From NCBI RefSeq assembly GCF_004011825.1, contig NZ_RKLO01000001.1, positions 271,575 through 335,574 on the forward strand: a DNA stretch of 64,000 nucleotides, written 5' to 3'. Shown here piece by piece: positions 34,353-42,977 of the stretch. Origin of the DNA: Rhodococcus xishaensis (GTDB lineage Bacteria > Actinomycetota > Actinomycetes > Mycobacteriales > Mycobacteriaceae). Below the pieces are notes generated by a model. That model searched no databases. It worked only from the letters and a program-made list of their open reading frames with translations, and was not told the origin of the DNA. Numbering within the stretch: position 1 is the first letter of the stretch; every line of letters begins with the position of its first letter. A program made the translations under genes and the position numbers.

Positions 34353-35573
34353 CTACTTCAGTTCGGCGGACGTCTTGCCCAGTAGACGGCGGGCGATGAT
34401 GAGTTGCTGGATCTGCTGAGTGCCCTCGAAGATGTCGAGGATCTTGCTGTCGCGGGCCCACTTCTCGAGCAGGGGGCGCTGCGAGTAACCCAATGTGCCG
34501 GCGAGTTCGACGGCCTTGAGCGACACCGCGGTCCCGGTGCGGCCGGCCTTCGCCTTCGACATCGACGCTTCGAGCGAGTTGGGCTTCTTGTTGTCGGCCA
34601 TCCAAGCCGCGCGGAGCGCCAGCAGGTACGACGCCTCCCAGTCCGCTTCGAGAGCCAGGAACTCGGCGGCCGCGGCGTGCTGGTTGTACGCGGGGATGTC
34701 GTACGAGATCTCCACGCCGGCCTCTTCCAGGATGCTGCGAAGCTCCTCGAGTGCGGCGCGGCCCAGTCCGATGGCCATGCCTGCGACGATGGGGCGGGTG
34801 TTGTCGAACGTCTGCATGACGCCCGCGAAACCCTTCTCCACGTGCACTTCCGGGTCGCCGAGCAGGTTGTCCTTCGGAATGCGGCAGTCCTGCAAGAGAA
34901 GCACCGCGGTGTCGGACGCCTTGATGCCGAGCTTGTGCTCGAGGCGGGCCACGCTCAGGCCTGGTGCATCGCGTGGCACGACGAAGGACTTGATCGCTGC
35001 GCGGCCCTTGGTCTTGTCGACCGTCGCCCACACAACGATGTGGGTGGAGCGTTCGCCGGCGGTGACGAAGATCTTCTCACCGTTGAGGACCCACTCGTCG
35101 CCGTCGAGCACGGCGGTGGTGGTCACGGCCGCCGAGTCGGAGCCGAAGCCGGGCTCGGTGATGGCCATCGAGGCCCACGCCTTGCCGAACCGCTCGAGCT
35201 GCTCGTCGGTCGCGACCGCGGCGATCGCCGAGTTGCCGAGGCCCTGGTAGGGGATCGACAGGGTCAGACCCACATCACCCCAGCAAGTCTCGATCACGTT
35301 CATCAGCGACGACATGTTGCCGCCGTTGGTGTTGGCGATGACCTTCGGTTCGTCGCCGTTCTGGTCGGCGGTCCGGCCCAGGGTGGCTCCGGCTGCGGCC
35401 TGGCCCGAGTCACCCAGACCCTCGACCATGGCAGCCATGGTGTCGAGTTCCTTGGGGTACGCGTGCTCGGCCAGGTCGTACTTGCGGGAGATTGGCCGGA
35501 AGATCTGTGCTGCGACCTGATGCGCCTGGTTCGCAGAGGCTTTCAGTTTCTTGGGAAGTTCGAGATTGATCAT
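34353..35573 (-). CDS. fadE23: acyl-CoA dehydrogenase FadE23
   Basis: A 406-residue flavoprotein. MAITEPGFGSDSAAVTTTA (about 136-154) is the first ACAD signature and SKILDIFEGTQQIQQLIIAR (about 377-396) the C-terminal one. FAD-dependent alpha,beta-desaturation of an acyl-CoA is expected. It follows fadE24 with 51 bp between the genes. The pair, its lengths and the neighbouring hisN match M. tuberculosis fadE24-fadE23-hisN as I remember. Adjacent FadE pairs in actinobacteria often form alpha2-beta2 heterotetramers, so this is probably one subunit of such an enzyme. The substrate is unknown. Confidence 0.85.
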   Translation of the reverse strand: MINLELPKKLKASANQAHQVAAQIFRPISRKYDLAEHAYPKELDTMAAMVEGLGDSGQAAAGATLGRTADQNGDEPKVIANTNGGNMSSLMNVIETCWGDVGLTLSIPYQGLGNSAIAAVATDEQLERFGKAWASMAITEPGFGSDSAAVTTTAVLDGDEWVLNGEKIFVTAGERSTHIVVWATVDKTKGRAAIKSFVVPRDAPGLSVARLEHKLGIKASDTAVLLLQDCRIPKDNLLGDPEVHVEKGFAGVMQTFDNTRPIVAGMAIGLGRAALEELRSILEEAGVEISYDIPAYNQHAAAAEFLALEADWEASYLLALRAAWMADNKKPNSLEASMSKAKAGRTGTAVSLKAVELAGTLGYSQRPLLEKWARDSKILDIFEGTQQIQQLIIARRLLGKTSAELK

Positions 35574-35624
35574 CGAAAGGTCTCCTGTCGGAGGATCCGA
35601 GGGATCCGGCGGATCGGGTCGGCG

Positions 35625-37028
35625 TCAGATGAGGACGATGCCTTCGGCAACGCCGATGGCTCGCAGGTCGCGGTACCAACGCTCCACCGGGTGCTCCTTG
35701 GTGTAGCCGTGGCCTCCGAGTAGCTGGACACCGTCCAGGCCGATCTGCATACCCTTGTCCGACGCAAGCTTTCGGGCCAGCGCCGCCTCGCGAGCGAACG
35801 ACAGGCCTTGCTCGGCGCGCGACGCTCCGCGCAGCGTCACCAGCCGCATGCTGTCGAGTTCGATCGCGATGTTCGAGACCATGAACGCCACCGCCTGACG
35901 GTGGCTTACCGGCTCGCCGAACGCCTCGCGTTCGTTGACGTAGGGAATCACGTAGTCGAGCACGGCCTGGCTGGTGCCCACCGCGAGCGATGCCCAACCG
36001 AGGCGCGCCAGACGGATCGCGTCGGCGTACTCACGCGCACGCTGGTCGGCGTCGCCGTCGCCGAGGATCGCCGACTCCGGCACCGCGACGTCGGTGAGGA
36101 TGAGCCGGCCGAGGCCGGCCGCACGCAGACCCATGCTCGGATCTGCCTCGACGGTAAGGCCCTTGGTGTCGGACTCGATGAGGAAGAACGCCGGCCGGCC
36201 GTCGAGTTCGGCGGCGACGACGAACAGTTCCGCCGATCCGGCCGCCGGAACGAGGCTCTTGATGCCGTTGAGCCGGTAGCCGCTGGGGGAGCGGACCGCC
36301 TTGGTCTGCAGCGCGAACGGATCGAACAGCGCGCGCGGCTCGCTCACCACCACCGCCGCGGCAGGGACGTTCTCACCGGCGAACGCGGGCAGGTACGTCT
36401 TCTGCTGCGCGTCGGTGCCCCACTGGGTGAGGGCGACGGCTACGCCGCTCGGAGCGAGGATCGGCAGTGCCAGACCCATGTCGCCGTGCGCAAGGGCTTC
36501 GGCGACGAGCGAATTGGTGACCGCCCCCCGCTCGGACGCGGCACCGTCGAGTTCCTCGGGGATGTTGATCATCGTGATGCCGAGTTCGGCAGCGCGGCCG
36601 AGCAGATCGGAGGGCGCGGCGGTGGCCTCGTCGGCGTCGTGCGCGGCCGGGCGCAGGATCTCGGCTGAGAACTCGCGTACGGTCTCGACGATCATCTTCT
36701 GCTCGTCGGTGGGCGTCAGGTCGAAGTAGTGGGCGTTCTTGGCGGCACCGTCTGGCAAGCGCTGGGGTGCGCCGCCGCCGGAAACGCGGTTGAACACACG
36801 GGTCGCGGCACCGAGCGTCCGGAAGCCGGTCTTGGTGCCCTCGTAGGTGACACGGTCGATCACCTGCCGCAGGTTGTACCTCTCGGCCAGGTCGGACCCG
36901 GTGATCCGGGTCAGCACGCGCATCGCGGCGCCCATTGCGTCGCGCCGGATCGGGTTCAAGCCGACCGCCGAGGTATCGCGGGGTTCACGCTTGGCGCCGT
37001 TCGTCTTCACAACGTCTTGCTTGCTCAT
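35625..37028 (-). CDS. fadE24: acyl-CoA dehydrogenase FadE24
   Basis: A 467-residue acyl-CoA dehydrogenase. An ~80-residue N-terminal extension precedes the helical domain, which starts with FDLTPTDEQKMIVETVREFS (about 88-107). VVSEPRALFDPFALQTKAVR (about 225-244) replaces the usual EPxxGSD signature, so FAD or substrate contacts may come from the partner. The C-terminus LLGGHGYTKEHPVERWYRD (about 440-458) is typical. The M. tuberculosis orthologue is isoniazid-inducible. ATG 37028 is preferred to ATG 37037 because GGAGA is then properly spaced. A palindromic operator lies about 40 bp upstream. Confidence 0.85.
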   Translation of the reverse strand: MSKQDVVKTNGAKREPRDTSAVGLNPIRRDAMGAAMRVLTRITGSDLAERYNLRQVIDRVTYEGTKTGFRTLGAATRVFNRVSGGGAPQRLPDGAAKNAHYFDLTPTDEQKMIVETVREFSAEILRPAAHDADEATAAPSDLLGRAAELGITMINIPEELDGAASERGAVTNSLVAEALAHGDMGLALPILAPSGVAVALTQWGTDAQQKTYLPAFAGENVPAAAVVVSEPRALFDPFALQTKAVRSPSGYRLNGIKSLVPAAGSAELFVVAAELDGRPAFFLIESDTKGLTVEADPSMGLRAAGLGRLILTDVAVPESAILGDGDADQRAREYADAIRLARLGWASLAVGTSQAVLDYVIPYVNEREAFGEPVSHRQAVAFMVSNIAIELDSMRLVTLRGASRAEQGLSFAREAALARKLASDKGMQIGLDGVQLLGGHGYTKEHPVERWYRDLRAIGVAEGIVLI

Positions 37029-37068
37029 GGTGACCATTTCTCCGGGTGCGGACTCGGACACCACCACC

Positions 37069-37082
37069 TTACTCCGGAGTAA
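37069..37082. promoter_or_regulatory. palindromic operator in the fadE24 promoter
   Basis: TTACTCCGGAGTAA is a perfect 14-bp palindrome. On the minus strand its right end runs into TAAGGT, a good -10 box, so a bound repressor would block RNA polymerase. The form suits a TetR-family regulator that senses acyl-CoA; the regulator is not in this window. Confidence 0.6.
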
Positions 37083-37217
37083 GAAACGAAGTCGAGGCAA
37101 TTGGAAAAGTGACGAGTCACACAATCTAGGCACTGTCGGCCGGCGAACTCCGAGTTCAACCCAACGTCAGACGAGCGTGCAGGTGATCCCCTCGGCTCGA
37201 CTCCCAGGGCGAGGCTC

Positions 37218-37289
37218 CGTCGACTCCAGCTGCGTCGACTCCAGCTGCGTCGACTCCAGCTCCGTCGACTCCAGCTCCGTCAACTCCAC
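37218..37289. repeat. 15-bp minisatellite
   Basis: Four full units of CGTCGACTCCAGCTS plus a 12-bp partial unit, in perfect 15-bp phase. Each full unit holds a SalI-type GTCGAC. It spans the stop codon of the gene at 37280 and the fadE24 upstream region. Confidence 0.95.
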
Positions 37290-37606
37290 GGGGCAATGGG
37301 CGGCTTGACCCACATGATCTTCTCGTCGGTGTGCGGGCGAACGGCCCGCGGATCGCCGTGGTGCTGGGCAGCCCAGCGATCCTTCTCGTCGATCAACTCC
37401 GCGGCAGCAGTCCATGTCTCGCGGGTGCTGGGTGGGTTGGTGCCGGCGGCTCGTGCCAGCTTGCGGAGGCGGTCGTCGCGCATATCGAGCAGTTCAGCGC
37501 CGGTGATGCCGCGGTCCCAGGCGAACCGGGCCAGTGCCCGCGCCTTCTCCCGGCGCCTGCGGCTCGCCTGATCGGTGTGGGCGAAGTCGACGTCGTCAGC
37601 GTCCAT
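37280..37606 (-). CDS. hypothetical basic helical protein
   Basis: A 108-residue protein with an Arg-rich helix near the start (QASRRRREKARALARFAWDR, about 13-32), then ITGAELLDMRDDRLRKLAR and ETWTAAAELIDEKDRWAAQH. It is probably all-helical and soluble. I do not recognise a named family, though its place beside hisN suggests a conserved actinobacterial protein. ATG 37606 follows GGGAG with 9 nt spacing on the minus strand. Its last ten base pairs and stop codon lie inside the minisatellite, so repeat-number changes would touch its 3' end. Confidence 0.6.
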   Translation of the reverse strand: MDADDVDFAHTDQASRRRREKARALARFAWDRGITGAELLDMRDDRLRKLARAAGTNPPSTRETWTAAAELIDEKDRWAAQHHGDPRAVRPHTDEKIMWVKPPIAPWS

Positions 37607-37684
37607 CCGTGTCACTCCCGTCACGATCGGCTCTGATCGGTGGCCCCGATTGTGCCGCGCAGGTCACGAGCGCGCGCAACCCGA

Positions 37685-38455
37685 TCAGCCCAGGCGTGCG
37701 AGGACTTCCTCGTGCAGCAGGCCGTTCGACGCGACGGCGCTGCCTCCGTGCGGGCCGTCGACACCCTCGAGGTTCGTGAAGCGGCCGCCGGCCTCGCGGA
37801 CCAGCAGGTCCAGCGGCGCGAGGTCCCACAGCGATACCTCGGGTTCGGCTGCGATCTCGAGCGTGCCCTCGGCCAGCAGGCAGTAGGAGAGGAAGTCGCC
37901 GTAGCCGCGCACGCGCCACACGGCGTCGGTGAGGTCGACGAACTGATCGCGGATGCCCCGGTCCCTCCACCCGGACAGCGAGGAGAAGCTCAGGCTCGCC
38001 GATGCCAGATCGCCGACACCGGAAACCGACAGAACGCGTGCGTCGCCGACGTCGTACGACGCCCACGCGCCCTCACCGGCCGACGCCCACCAGCGGCGGT
38101 TCAGCGCCGGTGCGCTCACCGCGCCTACCACCGGCACCCCATTCTCGAGGAGCGCGATCAGACTGGCCCATACCGGGACGCCGCGAACGAAGTTCTTGGT
38201 GCCGTCGATCGGGTCGATCACCCACTGGCGCCCCTCGAACGTGGCGTCTCCTCCGAACTCCTCGCCCAGCACCGCGTCGGCCGGGCGCTCGGCGGTCAGC
38301 ACAGCCCGCAGCGCGCGCTCGACGGCGAGGTCGGCATCGGAGACCGGCGTCAGGTCGGGCTTGGAATCGACCTTCAGGTCGAGCGCTCCGAAGCGGGCAC
38401 GGGTGATGGAGTCGGCTTCGTCGGCAAGACGCAGCGCGAGTTCGAGATCGGTCAC
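37685..38455 (-). CDS. hisN: HisN, histidinol-phosphatase of the inositol monophosphatase family
   Basis: A 256-residue Mg2+-dependent phosphatase. LGEEFGG (about 67-73), [20 protein letters not shown] (about 81-100) and [17 protein letters not shown] (about 208-224) are the three metal-binding motifs of the IMPase family. RGYGDFLSY and the overall length fit the actinobacterial HisN clade, which removes phosphate from L-histidinol phosphate in histidine synthesis. GTG 38455 has a TAGCGT box 7 nt before it and no ribosome binding site. It is divergent from prfB with both promoters in 147 bp. Confidence 0.85.
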   Translation of the reverse strand: MTDLELALRLADEADSITRARFGALDLKVDSKPDLTPVSDADLAVERALRAVLTAERPADAVLGEEFGGDATFEGRQWVIDPIDGTKNFVRGVPVWASLIALLENGVPVVGAVSAPALNRRWWASAGEGAWASYDVGDARVLSVSGVGDLASASLSFSSLSGWRDRGIRDQFVDLTDAVWRVRGYGDFLSYCLLAEGTLEIAAEPEVSLWDLAPLDLLVREAGGRFTNLEGVDGPHGGSAVASNGLLHEEVLARLG

Positions 38456-38462
38456 CCGTTCG

Positions 38463-38468
38463 ACGCTA
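38463..38468 (-). promoter_or_regulatory. leaderless promoter -10 box for hisN
   Basis: TAGCGT on the minus strand, 7 nt before the GTG at 38455. Confidence 0.6.
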
Positions 38469-38588
38469 ATGCACCGGCCGTGCCCTCGCCGCCCTCGGCC
38501 ATCGACGATGCTGCTCTGGGCCTTCAACGATTCGGTGAGAAGGGAAGTCGTGTGGTTGGTGCGGCGCCGGACCGTGTGATGCACCCGG

Positions 38589-38594
38589 TAGCCT
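38589..38594 (+). promoter_or_regulatory. leaderless promoter -10 box for prfB
   Basis: TAGCCT, 8 nt before the GTG at 38603, without a ribosome binding site. Confidence 0.6.
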
Positions 38595-38602
38595 GGATAA
38601 CT

Positions 38603-39712
38603 GTGCATCCTGATGTTTCCTCTGACCTAGCCGAGCTCGACACCACTTTGACCACTGTCGAGAAGGTGCTCGATGTCGAGGAGCTGCGTCGCCGCATCGA
38701 CGAACTCGAACACCAGGCGTCCGATCCCGAACTGTGGAACGACCAGGAGCATGCCCAGAAAGTCACGAGCCAGCTTTCGCACGCACAGGCGGAGCTGCGC
38801 CGTGTCGAGGAGTTGCGCTCGCGCCTCGAGGACATGACCGTCCTCTACGAGCTCGCCGAGGAGGAGGGGCCGGAGGCCATCGCCGACGCGCACGCCGAGC
38901 GGGCACAGTTGCGCACCGACGTCGAGGCGATGGAAGTCAAGACGATGCTCTCGGGCGACTACGACCAGCGTGACGCGCTCGTCAACATCCGCGCCGGCGC
39001 CGGTGGCGTCGACGCTGCGGACTGGGCCGAGATGCTCATGCGCATGTACATCCGCTGGGCCGAGAAGCGCGGCTACGGTGTCGAGGTCTACGACACCTCC
39101 TACGCCGAAGAGGCCGGCATCAAGAGCGCGACCTTCGCGGTCAAGGCGCCCTACAGCTACGGCACGCTGTCGGTCGAGATGGGCACGCACCGACTGGTGC
39201 GGATCAGCCCGTTCGACAACCAGGGTCGCCGCCAGACGTCGTTCGCGGAGGTCGAGGTGCTCCCGGTGGTGGAGACCACCGACCACATCGACATCGACGA
39301 GAACGACGTCCGCGTCGACGTCTACCGCTCATCCGGGCCGGGTGGCCAGTCGGTCAACACCACCGACTCGGCGGTGCGGCTGACGCACGTCCCGACCGGG
39401 ATCGTCGTCACCTGTCAGAACGAGAAGTCGCAGCTGCAGAACAAGGTGTCGGCGATGCGGGTTCTGCAGGCCAAGCTGCTCGAGCGCAAGCGCCAGGAAG
39501 AACGCGCCGAAATCGACGCACTCAAGGGTGACGGTGGCAGCTCGTGGGGCAACCAGATGCGCTCGTATGTGTTGCACCCGTACCAGATGGTCAAGGATCT
39601 GCGCACCGAGTACGAGGTGAACAACCCGGCTGTCGTGCTCGACGGCGAGATCGACGGATTCATCGAGGCCGGCATTCGCTGGCGGATGAGCGAAGCCCAG
39701 GCCCAAGCCTAG
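38603..39712 (+). CDS. prfB: peptide chain release factor 2 (RF2)
   Basis: A 369-residue class I release factor that ends translation at UGA and UAA. The recognition tripeptide SPF is in [16 protein letters not shown] (about 198-213), and the GGQ catalytic loop in [14 protein letters not shown] (about 243-256). The N-terminal third is the helical domain. There is no in-frame UGA near codon 25, so the classic +1 programmed frameshift is missing. GTG 38603 starts the protein, with TAGCCT 8 nt upstream. It is followed by ftsE after 145 bp. Confidence 0.95.
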   Translation: MHPDVSSDLAELDTTLTTVEKVLDVEELRRRIDELEHQASDPELWNDQEHAQKVTSQLSHAQAELRRVEELRSRLEDMTVLYELAEEEGPEAIADAHAERAQLRTDVEAMEVKTMLSGDYDQRDALVNIRAGAGGVDAADWAEMLMRMYIRWAEKRGYGVEVYDTSYAEEAGIKSATFAVKAPYSYGTLSVEMGTHRLVRISPFDNQGRRQTSFAEVEVLPVVETTDHIDIDENDVRVDVYRSSGPGGQSVNTTDSAVRLTHVPTGIVVTCQNEKSQLQNKVSAMRVLQAKLLERKRQEERAEIDALKGDGGSSWGNQMRSYVLHPYQMVKDLRTEYEVNNPAVVLDGEIDGFIEAGIRWRMSEAQAQA

Positions 39713-39843
39713 GCCGAATGCAGACCACGCTCGCCTTCAGTTTCGAACCGTAAGAACCTGGCGGATGCAAGGACGGTTCCCAGCCCGGAGGGCTGATGCT
39801 GCAGCACGTGAACTACGTCACAAGATTACTTTTCGATAACGGC

Positions 39844-39849
39844 TAGACT
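39844..39849 (+). promoter_or_regulatory. leaderless promoter -10 box for ftsE
   Basis: TAGACT, 8 nt before the GTG at 39858, without a ribosome binding site. Confidence 0.6.
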
Positions 39850-39857
39850 ATGTCCTC

Positions 39858-40547
39858 GTGATCAGCGTCAAGGATGTCTCGAAGTTCTACAAGGCCTCCA
39901 CGAGGCCGGCCCTGGACAAGGTGAGCATCGAGGTGGACAAGGGTGACTTCGTCTTCCTGATCGGACCCTCCGGGTCGGGCAAGAGTACGTTCATGCAGCT
40001 TCTGCTCAGGGAGGAGACCCCTACCTCCGGGGACATCCACGTCGCGGATTTCCACGTCAACAAGCTGTCGAGCCGGCGCGTTCCCAAGTTGCGCCAGAGC
40101 GTCGGCTACGTCTTCCAGGACTTTCGCCTGCTGCCGAACAAGACGGTGTCGGAGAATGTCGCGTTCGCGCTCGAGGTGATCGGCAAGTCCCGTTCGATCA
40201 TCGAGCGCACCGTCCCCGAGGTGCTCGAACTGGTGGGCCTGTCCGGCAAAGCCGACCGCATGCCCAATGAGTTGTCGGGCGGTGAGCAGCAGCGTGTCGC
40301 GATTGCCCGCGCGTTCGTGAACCGGCCGCTGGTCCTGCTCGCCGACGAGCCCACCGGCAACCTCGACCCGGACACCAGCACCGACATCATGTTGCTGCTC
40401 GAACGGATCAACCGCACCGGCACCACCGTGCTCATGGCCACACACGACCACCACATAGTCGACTCGATGCGTCGCCGCGTCGTCGAACTCGAACTCGGCC
40501 GGGTGGTGCGCGACGAAGCGAGAGGCGTGTACGCCGTCGGCCGTTAG
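39858..40547 (+). CDS. ftsE: FtsE, cell-division ABC ATPase
   Basis: A 229-residue ABC ATPase. Walker A is [15 protein letters not shown] (about 36-50), the Q-loop [16 protein letters not shown] (about 88-103), the signature [19 protein letters not shown] (about 138-156), and Walker [16 protein letters not shown] (about 159-173). With FtsX it forms the membrane complex that activates peptidoglycan hydrolases (RipC in mycobacteria) at the division site. ftsX follows after 62 bp. Transcription probably starts at the GTG itself. Confidence 0.95.
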   Translation: MISVKDVSKFYKASTRPALDKVSIEVDKGDFVFLIGPSGSGKSTFMQLLLREETPTSGDIHVADFHVNKLSSRRVPKLRQSVGYVFQDFRLLPNKTVSENVAFALEVIGKSRSIIERTVPEVLELVGLSGKADRMPNELSGGEQQRVAIARAFVNRPLVLLADEPTGNLDPDTSTDIMLLLERINRTGTTVLMATHDHHIVDSMRRRVVELELGRVVRDEARGVYAVGR

Positions 40548-40609
40548 GCCGGCGACGGCACCTGTCCGCCGCCCCCTCGAACAGACGACCCAAGGACTGC
40601 GATACCCCG

Positions 40610-41515
40610 ATGCGTGCCAGCTTCATCTCCAGCGAGGTCCTGACCGGCCTGCGCCGCAACATCACGATGACCGTCGCGATGATCCTCACGACTGCGATCT
40701 CGCTGGGCCTGTTCGGCGGTGGCCTGTTGGTCGTCCAGATGGCTGACAAGACCAAGGAGATCTTCCTGGACCGTGTCGAGGTGCAGCTGTTCCTCACCGA
40801 GGACATCTCCGCTTCCGACGCGAACTGCGAGCAGGACATCTGCCGGAACATCCGCAGCGACCTCGAGAACACCGACTCGGTGGTCTCGGTGCATTACCTC
40901 AACCGTGACGACGCAGTCGCCGACGCCACCGACCGGGTGTTCAAGGACAACCCTGAGTTGGCGTCGCTCGTCGACCCCCAGAGCTTCCCCGCGTCCTTCA
41001 AGGTCAAACTGAGCGATCCCGAGCAGTTCGGTGCCATCGACGCCGCGTTCGCGCAGCGTCCCGGCATCGACAGCATCCTCAACCAGCGTGAGCTGGTCGA
41101 TCGTCTGTTCAGCGTGCTCAACGGCGTCAGGAACGCGGCGTTCGCGATCGCGATCGTGCAGGCGATCGCCGCGATCTTCCTGATCGCCAACATGGTTCAG
41201 GTGGCTGCACTCACCCGGCGCACCGAGGTGGGCATCATGCGATTGGTCGGTGCTACACGCTGGTACACCCAGTTGCCGTTCCTGCTCGAGGCAGTCGTTG
41301 CCGCGCTGATCGGTTCGGCGCTGGCGATTGCGGGGCTCTTCGCGGTGAAGAACCTGTTTGTCGACAACGTCCTCGCCGAAATCTACGACGCGAACATCGT
41401 GGCACGGATCTCCAACAGCGACGTGCTGCTGGTATCGCCATTCATCGTGATCGTCGGTGCCGGTCTGGCGGCGATCACCGCCTATGGCGCGCTGCGGCTG
41501 TACGTGCGGAAGTGA
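40610..41515 (+). CDS. ftsX: FtsX, cell-division membrane subunit
   Basis: A 301-residue protein with the FtsX layout: a short cytoplasmic start (MRASFISSEVLTGLRRNITM), TM1 about 21-43, an extracytoplasmic domain of ~130 residues that includes two cysteines in NCEQDICRNIRSD (about 76), then three more helices between about 178 and 298. The FtsX permease core carries TEVGIMRLVGATRWYTQLPF (about 205-224). The outer domain should contact a peptidoglycan hydrolase. AAGGA lies 14 nt upstream of the ATG, a loose ribosome binding site. Confidence 0.95.
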   Translation: MRASFISSEVLTGLRRNITMTVAMILTTAISLGLFGGGLLVVQMADKTKEIFLDRVEVQLFLTEDISASDANCEQDICRNIRSDLENTDSVVSVHYLNRDDAVADATDRVFKDNPELASLVDPQSFPASFKVKLSDPEQFGAIDAAFAQRPGIDSILNQRELVDRLFSVLNGVRNAAFAIAIVQAIAAIFLIANMVQVAALTRRTEVGIMRLVGATRWYTQLPFLLEAVVAALIGSALAIAGLFAVKNLFVDNVLAEIYDANIVARISNSDVLLVSPFIVIVGAGLAAITAYGALRLYVRK

Positions 41516-41552
41516 CGACGGCTCGGCCGGATATACCGTTTGCGGGCGCCTC

Positions 41553-41558
41553 TATGCT
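41553..41558 (+). promoter_or_regulatory. -10 box of a separate smpB promoter
   Basis: TATGCT, 55 nt before the smpB start, with a ribosome binding site (GAGGG) downstream. smpB may thus be transcribed apart from ftsEX. Confidence 0.4.
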
Positions 41559-41613
41559 GGTAGTCGTACCAACGTTCGTGGTGTGAAACCGACAGTGGAA
41601 TGAGGGCCCGAAA

Positions 41614-42087
41614 GTGAAAGAGAAGGGCCGCAAGGTCATCGCGACCAACCGCAAGGCACGGCACAACTACACCATCATCGACACCTACGAGGCGGGTGTG
41701 GCGCTGGTCGGCACCGAGGTGAAGAGCCTGCGGGAGGGCAAAGCGTCGCTGGTGGACGCGTTCGCCACCGTCGACGACGGTGAGGTGTGGCTGCGCGGCC
41801 TGCACATCCCCGAGTACACGCAGGGCACATGGACCAACCATTCGCCGCGCCGCACTCGCAAGTTGCTGCTCCACCGTCGCGAGATCGAGCACTTGGTCGG
41901 TAAGACCCGCGAGGGTAACCAGACGCTGGTGCCGCTGTCGATGTACTTCTCCGACGGCAAGGTCAAGGTCGAACTCGCTCTCGCGAAGGGCAAGCAGGAC
42001 TACGACAAGCGCCAGGACCTCGCCCGACGCACGGCGGAGCGTGAGGTGACCCGCGAACTCGGACGCCGGGTGAAGGGCATGCGCTGA
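41614..42087 (+). CDS. smpB: SmpB, tmRNA-binding protein
   Basis: A 157-residue Smp[21 protein letters not shown] (about 4-23), [18 protein letters not shown] (about 31-48), [20 protein letters not shown] (about 63-82), and a basic C-terminal tail [18 protein letters not shown] are all standard. It delivers tmRNA to stalled ribosomes; the ssrA gene is 2.3 kb downstream. GTG 41614 follows GAGGG with 6 nt spacing. Its stop TGA overlaps the proposed CTG start of the next gene. Confidence 0.97.
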   Translation: MKEKGRKVIATNRKARHNYTIIDTYEAGVALVGTEVKSLREGKASLVDAFATVDDGEVWLRGLHIPEYTQGTWTNHSPRRTRKLLLHRREIEHLVGKTREGNQTLVPLSMYFSDGKVKVELALAKGKQDYDKRQDLARRTAEREVTRELGRRVKGMR

Positions 42088-42962
42088 CCACTGTCCTCCT
42101 CGCTCTCGCGTCCGCGATCGGCTTTGGAGTCAGCGACTTCGTCGGCGGGGTCGCGTCTCGGCGCGTCACCGCGCTGCGGGTGGTGATCGTCTCCTACCCG
42201 CTCTCTGTCCTGTTGGTGCTCGCCTTCGCCCCGTTCGTCGGCGGTGAGATCAGCGGTGAGTCATTGCTGTGGGGTGCCGCGTCCGGTGTCGGGGCCGGTC
42301 TGGCGGTGTGGTGGTTCTACCTCGCGCTCGCGTCCGGACCGATGGCCGTCATCTCGCCGCTGACCGCCGTCCTGGTCGCCGGACTGCCGGTGACCGTTGG
42401 CATCATGCTCGGCGAGCGGCCCGGTGCCGTAGCCTATTTCGGGATCGTGGCTGCACTAGCCGCTGTCGTGCTGGTGTCCCGGGAATCGACCGACGGAGGG
42501 GCCGGTCCGGTTATCGGCGGTCGGCAGATGCGGTTCAGTCGAACGGTCGCTTGGCTGACCTTCGGCTCGGGGGTTACCTTCGCGTTTTCCTTCATTGCAC
42601 TGGGTCAGATCCCCGCGGGAACAGGATTGTGGCCGCTCGCCGCCGCCCGCGGGGCGGCGACCGCCGTGGTTTGGCTGGTGGCGTTGTGCACGTGGCAATT
42701 CCGGCCCCCGCGAGGCGAGATCCTCCACCTATCCGTCTTCGTCGCGGTTCTCGACGTGACGGCCAATGCCGCGTTCATGTTCGCGCTGCAAGGGGGACTG
42801 CTGTCTTTGGTGAGCGTGATCGGCTCGCTCTATCCGGCCGCGACGGTACTGCTCGCGATGGTGATGCTCGGCGAGCGGGTGAGCCGCATCCAGGTTACGG
42901 GCATGCTGCTGGCGCTCGCGTCCGTCGCGATGATCGCCGTGGCCGCCACGTTCGCGGTGTAG
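42084..42962 (+). CDS. EamA/DMT-family transporter, apparent CTG start
   Basis: A 292-residue protein with ten predicted membrane helices and two EamA repeats. Without the first 32 codons (the first GTG is at 42180) the protein would lose helix 1, [17 protein letters not shown]. The frame is open upstream to a CTG at 42084, overlapping the smpB stop as CTGA, with AAGGG (42073-42077) 6 nt before it. No ATG, GTG or TTG is available there. The start (M)[10 protein letters not shown] also reads like the N-terminus of homologues. CTG initiation is therefore the best model. The substrate (amino acid or metabolite export) is unknown. Confidence 0.8.
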   Translation: MTTVLLALASAIGFGVSDFVGGVASRRVTALRVVIVSYPLSVLLVLAFAPFVGGEISGESLLWGAASGVGAGLAVWWFYLALASGPMAVISPLTAVLVAGLPVTVGIMLGERPGAVAYFGIVAALAAVVLVSRESTDGGAGPVIGGRQMRFSRTVAWLTFGSGVTFAFSFIALGQIPAGTGLWPLAAARGAATAVVWLVALCTWQFRPPRGEILHLSVFVAVLDVTANAAFMFALQGGLLSLVSVIGSLYPAATVLLAMVMLGERVSRIQVTGMLLALASVAMIAVAATFAV

Positions 42963-42977
42963 CGGCCGGCGGGTGAC

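Noticed and set aside
37218-37289. CRISPR-like repeat array
   Set aside because: The units are contiguous 15-mers with no spacers, so this is a minisatellite.
38603-38720. Programmed +1 frameshift in prfB
   Set aside because: The frame is open from the GTG start through the whole gene; there is no in-frame TGA and no slippery CTT-TGA site.
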